The position numbers and the translations under genes were made by a program. Positions 34,701 to 48,974 of a DNA stretch of 64,000 nucleotides are shown here, in pieces. Positions within the stretch are counted from its first letter, which is position 1. Every line of letters starts with the position of its first letter. The notes under the pieces were generated by a model. That model made no database searches and was not told the DNA's origin. It saw nothing but the letters and a program-made list of their open reading frames with translations. The DNA is from Zingiber officinale (Eukaryota > Streptophyta > Magnoliopsida > Zingiberales > Zingiberaceae): the NCBI RefSeq assembly GCF_018446385.1, contig NC_055996.1, positions 130,124,532 through 130,188,531 on the forward strand. The letters run 5' to 3'.

Positions 34701-35993
34701 CGATTCAAATCTAAACATTAAGAACAGATAAGTTAAATTTGGAATCAATGATGTTAAGTTCCGTCTGCGATTCCTTATTTAACTTCTAAAGAACACAATA
34801 GGTTATTTAAGGAAAGGTTCGACACTTGTATAAAAAATTTTGTACAGTAAAACCGGTACATTTTCCTAGGATTAACCAACAGATAAAGGACATACTCAAC
34901 GGGCTTCACACCATCAACCACTAAATGGAGAACCGTGACCTACTAAGGTATGCTTTAAACGCATTTCCTCGGAATGAATTGTGGGCATCCATCATGGATG
35001 CCTACAAAATTTCAAAGAATCTTTCAAAATTAAAGTTATTTGAACTATTTTGTGAACTTGAGCTACACGAACAAACTGACGCTAGAACCGAGAAAGGTGT
35101 TGCTCTTTTTGCAAGTTCCTCTAAGGAAAAGTCAAGAACCAAATCTGAACTTGAAGGTGAGTCCGACCAAGACTCAGAAGATGAAGAACACCTGGTGAAC
35201 TTGGTAAGAAAAATGTTCACCAGGAGAAAGAAGAACTTCAGCAGAAATGACCTGCAGAAGATCAACTCCACTACCGAACCAAAAAATGTGACCTACTTTG
35301 TATGCAACAAGAAGGGTCACTACAAGAATGAGTGCCCAAAGTTGAAGAACGACAAACCCAAGACAACCAAAAAGAAGGCACTCAAAGCAACATGAGACGA
35401 ATCATCTTCAGAGGAATCGGAAGCCGAAGAGCAGAAGCACCGAAGCTACCTTGTGCTGATGGCCCGCGAATCAGAATCAAAGGACGAATCAGAAGATGGG
35501 TCTGAACCCGAATCAAGCTACGAGTCCATACTTATTTCCGAAGGTTCCGATGAGGTATGCTTTAATTTAAGTAAAAAGTTTTTTTTAAGTCATTTCGTTC
35601 TTAAATAGAAAATTAACTGAATAAGAAAATCAAAATAAAATACTCTTTGAGGAAAATCAATGCCTCAAGGAACAAATTGAAAACTCTAATCCAAATCAAG
35701 TTGTAAAGCTTGAGGCGGAAAACTCAATATTAAAAATTGAAATTAATAAACTTAAAGGGATGTTAGAAAAAAAAAACTTGGATTTATTTCTAAAAAATTA
35801 AAAAAGTGTATACAATAAATCTGGGTTTGTATACAAGTCCAGCTCAACAAATAAATCGTTTATGTCACTTGTAACTTAAAACAAAACACAAACTAAAGTT
35901 TGGGTTCCAAAAACGTGCCTAACCACGCAAGTAGGAATTAACCAGTACTATATACCCAAAGATAAAATATATTATGTAAAATCTGATGGGACC
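31741..35993 (+). pseudogene. Gag region of Sirevirus-like element H, split by solo LTR C (fossil)
   Basis: Primer site, then a gag starting MAQIEGFSAVCPPLFNSDDF at 32008, cut at 32440 by solo LTR C and resuming at 34882. It then has an acidic region, a zinc-knuckle-like motif (CNKKGHYKNEC, about 35300), an acidic Ser/Glu-rich part and a Leu/Lys/Glu coiled coil (about 35640-35790). A long gag with coiled coil is typical of Sireviruses. The reading frame is broken several times and stops at the junction near 35993. Confidence 0.8.
32441..34881 (+). mobile_element. Solo LTR C of the same family, inside H gag
   Basis: TGTTAGAGTGTATACT to AACCAACA, with target-site duplication GATAA (32436-32440 and 34882-34886). 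GGCCGGCC-type palindromes lie at 33390-33940; TATA box AATATAAAAGAAGGGG near 34098. Confidence 0.9.
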
Positions 35994-36440
35994 TTGACGT
36001 CCGCTAGAGGGGGTGAATAGAGGCTCACCCAATGTTTCCTTCCTACAATGGTTAGTATGCACAGCGGAAATACAATGGTTGTTTGCTTCCTACAATGGTT
36101 AGTTTACACTAGAAACCCTAGCTTCTTCTTCTTGTTGTAGATTGCCTCTTAACTTGGACGTGCACCAACACTTGCCTTCAAGAACCTTCAAGAACTGGCG
36201 GTGAGAGCTTGGAGAAATTGCTGTGAAGATCAGAGAAGTATCGGGCAAAGAAGTGCTGAAGAAGATGCTCACAACGACTTTATCTAGCGTCAACGGTCGG
36301 ATCCCAATCGATTGAATTGCTCTCAATCGATTGGGGAGGCTTTGGATCGATCGGTTGATCGATCCAAAGCGCCTCTGTGCTCTCTGGAAATTGCCTGAAT
36401 CGATTGTCCGATCTGTTGTCTAGGCTTGACGTTGAGTCTG
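35994..36440 (-). mobile_element. Partial Copia LTR F, minus orientation
   Basis: The plus-strand start TTGACGTCCGCTAGAGGGGG, then TGAATAG, is the complement of the CTATTCACCCCCTCTAG LTR terminus seen at 21843. Palindromes CAATCGATTG and GATCGATC lie at 36306-36425 and a TATA-like TAGATAAAGT (minus) near 36278, the same order as in the other LTRs. The far end cannot be placed; the piece may extend to about 36650. Confidence 0.55.
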
Positions 36441-37740
36441 GACCCATCGTGCGAGCTTGGACGCATCAATTAAGCCCCACGACGGGCCTAGAAGCGTCAC
36501 TTGGGCCCATTAGACGCATCGCACGAGCATGTCGGCCACGTCGCCCGAGTCACTCAGGCTCGTCGTACATGTCACCCAAGCCAGTTGAATGCAACGCTTG
36601 GGTTTGACACGCATCCGAAGTTGAATCATCAAAATTGAGAGTTAAAGCCTAACCTAACGATGACAGCAGACGATGGCGGCAGCAGCGATAATAGCTATGG
36701 CAGTGACAACGGGCAATAGTAGCAGTTTGAGGCAGAAGGAGGAGGTTTTTTTTTTAAACTTGCATTGACTTTGACCGCCGCCTAAACCACCACCTTTCAC
36801 AAATGTGGTGCGGTTGAGGTTGCCTCTCGCCTGGGCGCTACGCAGTGTGCGCCTTTGTGAGATTATGCTACACCCAATTTTTTTTTTTTTTGTATTTTTT
36901 TGACTTACAGTTAAGTCATTTAGGATTTTTCCTTTAAAGTTTTGCTTTTAGAGGTTATGGGTTGGGTTATAGTATTAAACAAAAAAAAATCAAAATAATT
37001 TTTTTTAAAGTACTCACGGGGTGTGCGACATTAAACTAATGAGATAATTTTATTAGGATTTAATTAAATCTATTTAAATTATCTCACTCATAATTAGGAG
37101 TTATATTTACTAAAGCCTAAGTTAAAATCACCCATCCGTTGTGTTCTACTTTTCCGCAATGACTGCGAACACACGAGGCTTGTGCGACATGTCTGGATGC
37201 ATCATCGTGCTCACATGAAATGACTCAAGATTTTAATCAGTTCCTCAAACTCTATTCCATTCCCTAAGATTGACTCTTCATAATTACTTGCCATTTCCCA
37301 TCTGTGAACAAATGTAGTATTAGGTTTTAGGCATTATATGGGAGTTAGCTTCCTCTTGTCTCAAACAGAACTATCTTATAACAATTCAACAATTCAAGGA
37401 ATATAGATTACTAATTAGATAAGAGGTGCTAGTCAACTAAAGCATAGAGTTGAGATGTTGTTGGTATGCCAGAAACCTATCTTTTGTTTCCTTTTGGTAG
37501 ATGAATAGTTTCCATGCTCTCTCAAGTAGAGGTGTCGATTTTGGCTTGAATCTCCTAGGCAAACTGATCAGTTTAGACTTTCATCTTTAGTATTCACGAT
37601 GAGGCTTGAGTGAAGAGGTGATCAACTGATCATCTAGTTGGGTATTTCCACTACTAGAATAATACTCTTTAAGGACACACATAAACACTCTTATAATATA
37701 CTTTTAGTGATAGTAATGCTATGGTGACATCATCAAAAAA
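36440..37740. other. Repeat-like DNA with no recognisable gene
   Basis: GC-rich stretch to about 36870, then AT-rich. Contains T- and A-tracts, no long conserved frame, and an isolated CACTACTAGAAT at 37649. Probably decayed transposon DNA. Confidence 0.4.
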
Positions 37741-38344
37741 TCACAAGAAACGGGTCGATGAGCTTGGTGCATCTAAGGATGACAAGCTACGGAAGAGTAC
37801 ACGTGGACGAGAAGGACGTGCACGACGCTTCCGAGAACGAGAAGTTGGGGAAGATGTCTGCTAGAGGAGAAGATCAGAGTTGAGTTCAGGTGAGTTCAAC
37901 TCTGGATGACCGGAGTATCAAACTATCGGATGAGAAAACGATCAACTCTAAGTTGACAATGTCCAAGCAACCAAACCAGGTCTAGGTGCCCTTACTCTAG
38001 GTACATGGATCGGGTCCAGGCGCTTGGACTGTTGCACCACATCAGCGAGCCGTTTCGGTGAAGAGTATCAATATAGAGTTCACATTAGCCGACTCTAGGT
38101 GCCCAGATTAGGTCCAGGCGCCTTGGAAGCGAAGATCCGTTGGAAAGAAGCCGTTGCAGAGTAGATCGAGTCGACCAAGTCTAGGCGCCTGGACTGGATC
38201 CAGGAGCCCAGGAGGTGTCATGTCAACCAATAGCTAGCTTCGATCAGTGGCTATAAATAGAATCGTGGCGCTCGAAGTCAAATACAACACACTTGTCCTT
38301 TCATTTAGAAACTTTGTTTTACTATTCTTGTTCTTAATCGCTGT

Positions 38345-39970
38345 AAGCAAGGGCGGAGCCACCCTTGGGTTAGGGTGGACTCAAGCCCCACCTAACTTTT
38401 ACTTTTATTAAAAGTTAAGAGGAGAGGGGATGCTGAAAAGGGGTTGCAATTTACTATTGGTGAAAAAAGAGAAGGAGAAGTAGATAAGAAAGGAAAAAAA
38501 AAAAGTAGAGAGACACGTCGAGTGAAGTTGTTGTCATGTGGAAGAGGGTTGACGCGAGGTGGTGGGTTGTTGCGTGTATGCAAAAGAGAGGAAGAGAAAA
38601 AAAGAAAGTTTTTCAAAAACATCCTAATTTGTTTTAAATCAATCGAACTAATTTAATCTATCACTTGATCTATAACTTGACCAAATTAAATCCAAATCAA
38701 TTCCGATTTAAACCAAAGTAATATTTATTTCCATATCTACTCGTTAGATTTAGTTCGAATCTAATCTAATATTAATTCAATACCCTCACTTCTTGTTCCA
38801 ATATTAATTCAATACCCTCACTTCTTGTTCCATGAGTTGGTTTATTTGTTTTGTTTTTTTTTAATTAGCTGTATCATTTAAGAAAAAATATCTGATGCTC
38901 TTAGTAGTTATGAGTTGTATATTTATAATATACAAGAACAAAAAATATGATGATGTTAGTAATATAGGTGACTCTTGTAATGAATTACAAGCTCTTTTCT
39001 TGAAAGATTATTCATGTGCATTTATGTACATTATTTCGCTTACTGATTTCAACTAGCATTAACTACAATTTGAAAAAAAAAAATATATAGTTATTTTTTT
39101 TTCAAAATTTAATTTCATTTGTAATTTTATTAACGCATATCTTAAACTTCATGCTGAGATACATTATGCTCGAAGAATTGAAGTTGCGCATATAGTAGCT
39201 ACCGGTGAATGTGATACCGGTCGAGGATCTAATCAAATTGAAAATTTATTATGACTTGAAAGATTTGTTGGAGTTCTAATTTTGATCTAATTTGTAGTAT
39301 GATTGATATGTATAGCTCTATGATTACTATATTAGAAAACATGATGGAAGATGAGTCTTCTAACTCAATCTGTGGTGAAGCAAGTAATTTATTGATTGTG
39401 ATAAAGTCTTTTGATTTCATATTTATATTACACTTGATGCAAATCATAATGGGGAAAACAAATCTGCTTTGTCAAATATTACATAAGAAATTTTTAGATA
39501 TTTTTTAATGCAATGAGCTATTTTTCAACTACTAAAACTTTGTTTCGTTCTTTAAGAGAATAAAGATTTGTTATTCCACTTAGGTGAAAGAAGTTTGTGT
39601 CAACAAAAGAAGCATTTTCATTTTTTAATTATGAAATTTATTAAAATAATTCTTCTTAACAAGATGAAAGAAGAGTTTTTTTTTTTACAGATTCTATAGT
39701 CATTTTATTGAAAGTTGGTTGTAAGAATTAATAAGAATATAGTAATTAATAAGTTTGATTTTAAGAAAAATCTAAAATCATAACTTCAATAATATTTTCA
39801 TTCTCTACTTTTGAATGTATTGAATATTAAATATTTTATTTCATATTTCATAAATTAATATTCACATACTTTTTATTTTATCATTTTTGAATTAATTAAT
39901 TTATTATATTAATTATAGTCGAAGGTTAGCCCCATATAATTTTGAATCTTGACTACAATCTTAGTTGTTA
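38345..39970 (+). mobile_element. Decayed hAT transposon (ZMYM1-like, TTF/DUF4371 type)
   Basis: The left end reads CAAGGGCGGAGCCACCCTTG, a typical terminus of this plant hAT group. An internal frame at 39299-39508 has MIDMYSSMITILENMMEDES, then ICGEASNLLIVIKSFDFIFI and LHLMQIIMGKTNLL, matching the conserved middle of ZMYM1-like hAT transposases (SS.I.VLE...R.EA..L...SFEF.F.L.LM..I.G.T..L). The rest of the transposase is missing or unreadable. The right end, near GCCCCATATAATTTTGAATC, is eroded and I found no clear target-site duplication. Confidence 0.65.
38768..38831 (+). repeat. Exact 32-bp tandem duplication
   Basis: Two adjacent copies of AATATTAATTCAATACCCTC followed by ACTTCTTGTTCC. 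Confidence 0.9.
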
Positions 39971-40199
39971 GGAGCTACTTTGCCTCCGACCGTTGTAAAA
40001 GGAGCTACTTAGGATGCATTTTAACATCTTGGATTAACAATCATTCATGTTATAACCAAGTAAATAATTGTCTCATATTTTCTATTTATGTCTTTTATAT
40101 TATTTAATTAATGTGTGTTTGTCCTTATTAAGTTGGGCAATAAGACAATTGTTAAATTTTAATTGTCGAGCTATTCATCCCCTCTAACCAGCCTATCCA

Positions 40200-41000
40200 A
40201 ACCTACAGTCAATACACCTGATAACCGCTTTCTATGTTGTGCAATGGTTGCAATTTAATTATTGAACCTTGCTACATTAGTGTAACATAAAGGCATTGTG
40301 CGGATCATCTCTTAGGTGAATATTAATTTCTAGACAAGGTTCCGTGGGATTTTGGGGGTTCAATTAAATCCTAAGATCAATTCCAGTGCAATTGCACTTA
40401 ATGAGAACCTAAGCACCCGACCAAGGTCTTGACAAAGGAAATGAAACTAATCCATGACCACAATGAAATCAGTAGAGAAATGATCCACAACCAACTAACA
40501 AGCTTAACCAACTTGAAACACATAAAGAAAATATTGCAGGAATTTAAATAAAAGAAAATTGCATGACTAAAAGCAACACTATTGTAAGAAGCATTTCATC
40601 AAACACATTATAAACAGGAATTAATTAAACGAAGCTAAAGTACCAAACTCAAATGTAACAACTAAGAGCAGGGAAAATGAATAGAAAACTCCAACAATTA
40701 ACAAGAGCAATTACGACTAAAAGTTAAGTGGAGGATTGGATCGTGGCTTGAGGACGAAGAACCTCTTGTGGTCGGGGTGCGCTGGAAGAGATTGTAACCC
40801 TAAATCTCGCATTTGGTCTATTTACAGCCCTGAAACATCTGACTTTTTGAATCTTTTACCCCTTTTTTATAATTACTTTCTGTAGATGGTCATATTTTTT
40901 ATTTAAATTCTAACTTGGTTCATCTACAAGTACATAAATTCTACTTAAAATAGAGATTATGGAGATACAAAATTGTCCATGAAGAATGATAGAACAAGTC
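40200..41000. other. Intergenic DNA without a recognisable gene
   Basis: Mixed-composition sequence downstream of neprosin gene 2. The last part (about 40980-41080) resembles the 3' flank of neprosin gene 1 (CAAAACCTTTCCTTTCTTAT). Otherwise nothing identifiable. Confidence 0.5.
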
Positions 41001-41076
41001 ACCACCAAAACCTTTCCTTTCTTATTCGATGAAGAGATGAATTACAATTATATCAGTGATAGACACAATCAGTATA

Positions 41077-42777
41077 CTACCCAGTAGCAGCAATCAACCC
41101 ACCCTGTCCGCCATAATAAACATTGAAATCACCACTTTCTGGAGGATCCCCAGAAACTTTATAGTAATTGTCCAGCGAGTCATTCTCTGTATACACTGAG
41201 CCCTCACTCGGAGTGAAAGCTTGGTGGTCTGTCCCAATGAACTGCGCTTGCATAAAATGGCTGGCTCTGCCAAACCCTTCTTCGGGAAAACTACCACTCC
41301 CCATGGGAGGAGACGCTTCATTGTTGGGCGTATAAACTTGACCTCCAAAGTCTATATATGACGAAATCTCTAAATTCGGGAAAAGCTCCTTCGGCCAATA
41401 TCCAATATCTACACTCCCAGTTAGCCCCCCACACGGAAGAGTCAACCACCAGTTACCACTTTTAGGATCCTGCAATCCATTCATTAACATGTTTAAATAA
41501 TTACTTACAAAAATACTAGCTATATAATTAAACAAATAACACTACCTTTGCTATGAGTAGGTCTAAGTATTCTGGTTTGCCACGGTACAGAGAAACTTTG
41601 GGGAAGGCATATCCAGGTGCATAGTTTGCTGAAACTTGCACGAACCCTTTGCAATTTAAGTTCATGCAGCCCGTCCGGTAACCGTTAGTCTGAATATATA
41701 CATTATCATATGTAAGGTAATTAGTCAAGCACCTAAAACGTAGTTTAGTTGTTTTAATTTAGAGTATACTTACTGTCCAATAAATGAAAAAATGAGTGAA
41801 CGTATCGTTATATATTTGGGGATGAACCTGAAATAATTAATAAGAAAGAAATTACACATCATCAACAAATTGATTTTACGATCAGAAATGTGTATGCATA
41901 TGAATGCATCAGGTAACTTACGTGCCATCCTGATTGAATAGCATTCAGGCTTCCATCAGGACCATCGATGTCTCCCATAATCCATACTTGACTGGCAGAG
42001 ACTTGATCTGGCCCTACATTTGGTAGTGCCCACGTAGAGATCTTTGATCGAAAGCCATAGAAACTACTGTTCTTGCTCCGAACTATTGCATACTTCACCC
42101 ACGGATACAACAGGATGATCATTCGATTTAATTGTAAGGAAAGATATTTGTGAGTTTTTGGAACTTACATAATTCTGGCCCACAGAATCATCACGAACAC
42201 GATATCCGGATCCATAGTTTCTAAAGTATTTGGTTAGCTCTTTCGATATGATTAGATCTTCTTTTCGAGTTCGCCTAATGAGAACAGTTCCCGGAGGACA
42301 AGTATCGTTGAAGCCTGGATCTAGAAGTGATTTAAAATTTTCATCCATAGTCACATTATTCTTCGTTTGAAAACTTGGTCGCATCTGTAAACATAATAAA
42401 ATAAATCTATTTGTTGGATAGTTTAAAAAATCTATTTGTTATATATACCTGTAGCTTATGGTTTTTCAACGCAGGATGATCGAATGCAGGTTGTTTGTAC
42501 TTTTCGATACAGTCAAAAAGATCTCCACTGAAGGTCTGCAGCAGCGAAGTAAACATATAGAGAGAGACAAAATTATCATGAATTTGACAAATAATACTAT
42601 CAAAGTGAATAAGACTGACACCTGCTTGATGATTTTGACAGGGGGTTTGTTGAGACTTTGGAGTTCTTTGTCTAACTCCAGGTCTTCTTCCTCGGTTAAT
42701 GGAATGTTTCTTCCTTCAATTGAACAAAGCAAAAGAGAGAAGAGCAATGACAAGTAAATCAGGCACATGAATGCCAT
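41077..42777 (-). CDS. Neprosin-domain (DUF239) secreted protein, paralogue 2
   Basis: Seven exons on the minus strand: 42777-42622, 42535-42449, 42384-42169, 42092-41922, 41827-41774, 41689-41546, 41469-41077. All introns are phase 0 and GT-AG, giving 406 residues. Signal peptide [20 protein letters not shown], activation-peptide motif [25 protein letters not shown] block and neprosin domain ([31 protein letters not shown]) are all in place. Exon sizes match paralogue 1 to within two codons. The two putative acid-residue motifs again read IQSGW and IDFGG, so a shared loss or change of activity is possible (inference). Immediate 5' and 3' flanks resemble those of paralogue 1, so the pair is an old tandem duplication now held 36 kb apart by transposons. 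Confidence 0.93.
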
Positions 42778-42779
42778 GA

Positions 42780-43560
42780 TGAAACTATTTTGCTCCTACT
42801 TCTCATGTACATATATCTATTTATATTATAAGGATTCTAATTAGATCTGTATATTATTATTATTAAATATAAAATATGTAATTTTGTAAATACAGCTGTA
42901 TATCAAAATTCTGTGTACTATATATATGCGTACTATATTTACATAAATATAACAAGCAATAACTTATATAATACTACTAATAAGATTTGTACCGCAACTT
43001 TCTCTTTTTTTTTTTAAATATACAAAGTATTATTTTTAAACTGTTTAGTCAGTTCTCCTTATACATGGCATATGGAAAAATATCACACACGCTGCTGACC
43101 GTAAGTATTTCACATGATTGATCCCTCAACTATCTATAGAGAGATAACTCATGTGGGGGCTTTGGCCTTGATGCAATGACCCATGTACGAAGGAGGTCAT
43201 GAACTTAATACATATTTCATCGTTGAATATTGATCTTAAAATCTCACATGGAACCTCTAATGTAATTACCATCTGTATTATTCGGGACAGATAAATCATA
43301 GATTACTATTAGTCATTAGACTAATAATTAATACATGAAAAAGATATTTATCTAAGCTTTAAATCTTAAATTGATACCATCACATGCTAACCATTATATC
43401 GTCCCGAGAGGACGTCCAGTAATCTTTAAGGAAAAAATAGTTTGTTGTCATCCGCCTCGGTTTGCTCGGGTTTGATTTAAATGGTGTGGTCCGTTTGATG
43501 ATGATTAACTGATGATTCACCCCACCCCTTTCCTCTACTATCCTTCCAAGTAAACAAAGA
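42780..43560. other. Divergent intergenic region between neprosin gene 2 and RPL7a
   Basis: AT-rich DNA without a recognisable gene. It must hold the neprosin gene 2 promoter (minus) near 42790-42850 (ATATATCTATTTATATTATA) and, at its right end, the RPL7a promoter. Confidence 0.5.
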
Positions 43561-43567
43561 GAGTTGT

Positions 43568-43679
43568 TGGGCTTCCTTAAATATTATTGGACACAGGCTT
43601 TTGGGCTTTTGTCTTTCCTTCCGAAACATCTCGCCCTTTAAAATGTATTCATTGCACCTGACTCGAACATAAACCCTAG
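43568..43679 (+). promoter_or_regulatory. Ribosomal-protein promoter boxes: two site II motifs and a telo-box
   Basis: TGGGCTT (site II, TGGGCY type) occurs at 43568-43574 and 43602-43608, followed by AAACCCTAG (telo-box) at 43671-43679, 66 bp before the RPL7a start codon. This combination is the known signature of plant ribosomal-protein and growth-coupled promoters (TCP and telo-box binding factors). Confidence 0.8.
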
Positions 43680-43744
43680 CTCTATAAGAGGATCGCCGTC
43701 TCTGCCGCTCCTCGACGCCGTCTCTACTGCAAAGCCGAGAGGAA

Positions 43745-47532
<3,788 letters not shown>

Positions 47533-48960
47533 TCTTCTTGACTATCTGGTGTTACCCTAGATGGATGCTGCCTCGACTATCTGGTGTTACCCTAGACATC
47601 AAGTCGTAGGCTGTTTCTTAATTCTGTAGTTGGAGTGAGGAATCATGGAATTCTATTGGTACGTGGAGTTCAGTTTCTTGGAACTTTGGTGCTTGCTTAT
47701 CTGATAACTAAGTCTCTTTCCTTGTATTCTATTGAAATGCATACTCTGGTTAATTTGAAGTGGCTGACTTGTCCATCTTTGTGGTAGATCATGTGATTTA
47801 GAAAGGCTATTTCTTCATGTTTGTTGATGTTCTAAGTTTCAACTAACATTTGTTTTTTGTGCGTGTATTTTCAGGATTCAATATAGGTTCTCATAATATG
47901 AAAGCTACGTTTTTTTATTGCGAAGTGGAATAGATTTATTTGAAAAAAAAATTGCTTTTTTATTTGAAAATAAAAGGGCATCTTATTTTGAGTTTTTTTT
48001 TTATCAGAAGGGCCTTTTACTACTGTTTACTATTGTTGTTTTTTTTCTTCTAAATTTCTTGTCAAATTTTGGAACGTTCAAAAATATTAACAGTTAATTT
48101 AGTTGGTACAACGTTAGTCTAGGCCTTGATTCTGCTCTTTACGTGTACGTTTTCTCGTAAGACATTTATCATAGAAAGTTAGTAGTGGTCGGTTATTTAT
48201 TTCTTTCGTGTTGGTCTTGAGATAAGTTGACGGGGCGTTTTCGTGTTGATCTTGAGATAAGTTGACGGGATGTTGGGACAAATGTATTCATTGTTATTAA
48301 AATATAATAATTAATTTACTGTTATAGTAATTATGAAATCAATGCTATACTAACTATGCAATCAATGCGATTCAACTGCTATAATAATTGTAGCAGCTTA
48401 CAGATCCTTCAATCTGCTCGCTGCTCAGACATTGTTAACAGTTTGCTAATCTGCTCGCTGCACGCACCACTGAAACGGGGGGGCACAATCAACCAACCGC
48501 TCGCTGCGTTGGTGGCCTTCCTTCCTGACTAGGACAAATTGCAGCGCTTTTCACAAGCTTTGCCTGCTCAGAACATAAATTAAAATCTGCCGCAATTTAA
48601 TTTCACCAAAAACAGAGCGACAACAAAATAAATTAAAAAAATAAATAAATAAATTGTAACGTCAAAATGCATGGATGATTCCAGAAGAAGCCAGGCTAAA
48701 GAAATCTGTTGCAGGCTCTTTGCGCAGGCCATTCCGCTAAGGTCCCCACATGGGGACCACCTGCCCCAAGATAATCATAATAATTACCAAGCAGTACACA
48801 TGCCCCATATTTAGTTCATGCAGTTAAAAGGACCGCACCTCTATTGTGTGTGTGTGTGTGTGTGTGTTTCTCAAAGTCTTTTAACGAGTGAGTTTGAATT
48901 GAGTAAAGGGAGCGGCCATTTCTCGCGAGAGGAGGATTAGGAGTGAAGGTAAGGTTAGGG
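47533..48960. other. RPL7a 3' flank and CYP40 upstream region
   Basis: Includes a tandem duplication of GACTATCTGGTGTTACCCTA (47540 and 47575) just after the RPL7a stop, a second short tandem duplication around GAGATAAGTTGACGGG (about 48222 and 48253), and a (TG)n tract at 48845-48867 close to the CYP40 start. No other gene is visible. Confidence 0.6.
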
Positions 48961-48974
48961 TTTCTTGGGTCAGG

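Larger units (their letters stand above)
10161..35993 (+). mobile_element. Sirevirus-like Copia element H (5' LTR and gag side), heavily nested
   Basis: The 5' LTR starts TGTTGGTGCAGTTAG at 10161 and ends GATCTAACA at 31740, followed by a Met-tRNA-type primer site (TGATATCAGAGC, 31743-31754). Its own LTR sequence totals about 1.3 kb; the rest of that span is inserted DNA (Copia 10959-26010 and solo LTRs 26424-29050 and 29074-31469). Internal sequence from 31741 holds a gag region. The element stops abruptly at about 35993, where a different LTR begins, and no pol or 3' LTR follows. A broken fossil, older than everything nested in it. Confidence 0.7.
37741..40200 (+). mobile_element. Copia-type LTR fragment of family G, split by an hAT element
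   Basis: 37780-37880 is homologous to 9890-10010 (LTR G). CCAGGCGCC/GGCGCCTGG-type palindromes lie at 37980-38215, with TATA box GGCTATAAATAG at 38249-38260. LTR-like sequence seems to resume after the hAT relic (about 39970-40200), ending near an ATTCATCCCCTCTA motif. No coding part. A fossil. Confidence 0.5.

Noticed and set aside
36000-36004. GTCCG as the right target-site duplication of element H (left copy at 10156-10160)
   Set aside because: It lies inside the start of another LTR (F) and H has no 3' LTR here, so a five-base match is probably chance.
37649-37660. CACTACTAGAAT as the end of another CACTA element
   Set aside because: No partner end, subterminal repeats or target duplication found nearby; a 12-base match alone is not enough.
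48679-48686. TTCCAGAA as a heat-shock element for CYP40
   Set aside because: Only two of the three nGAAn units needed for a convincing element are present.
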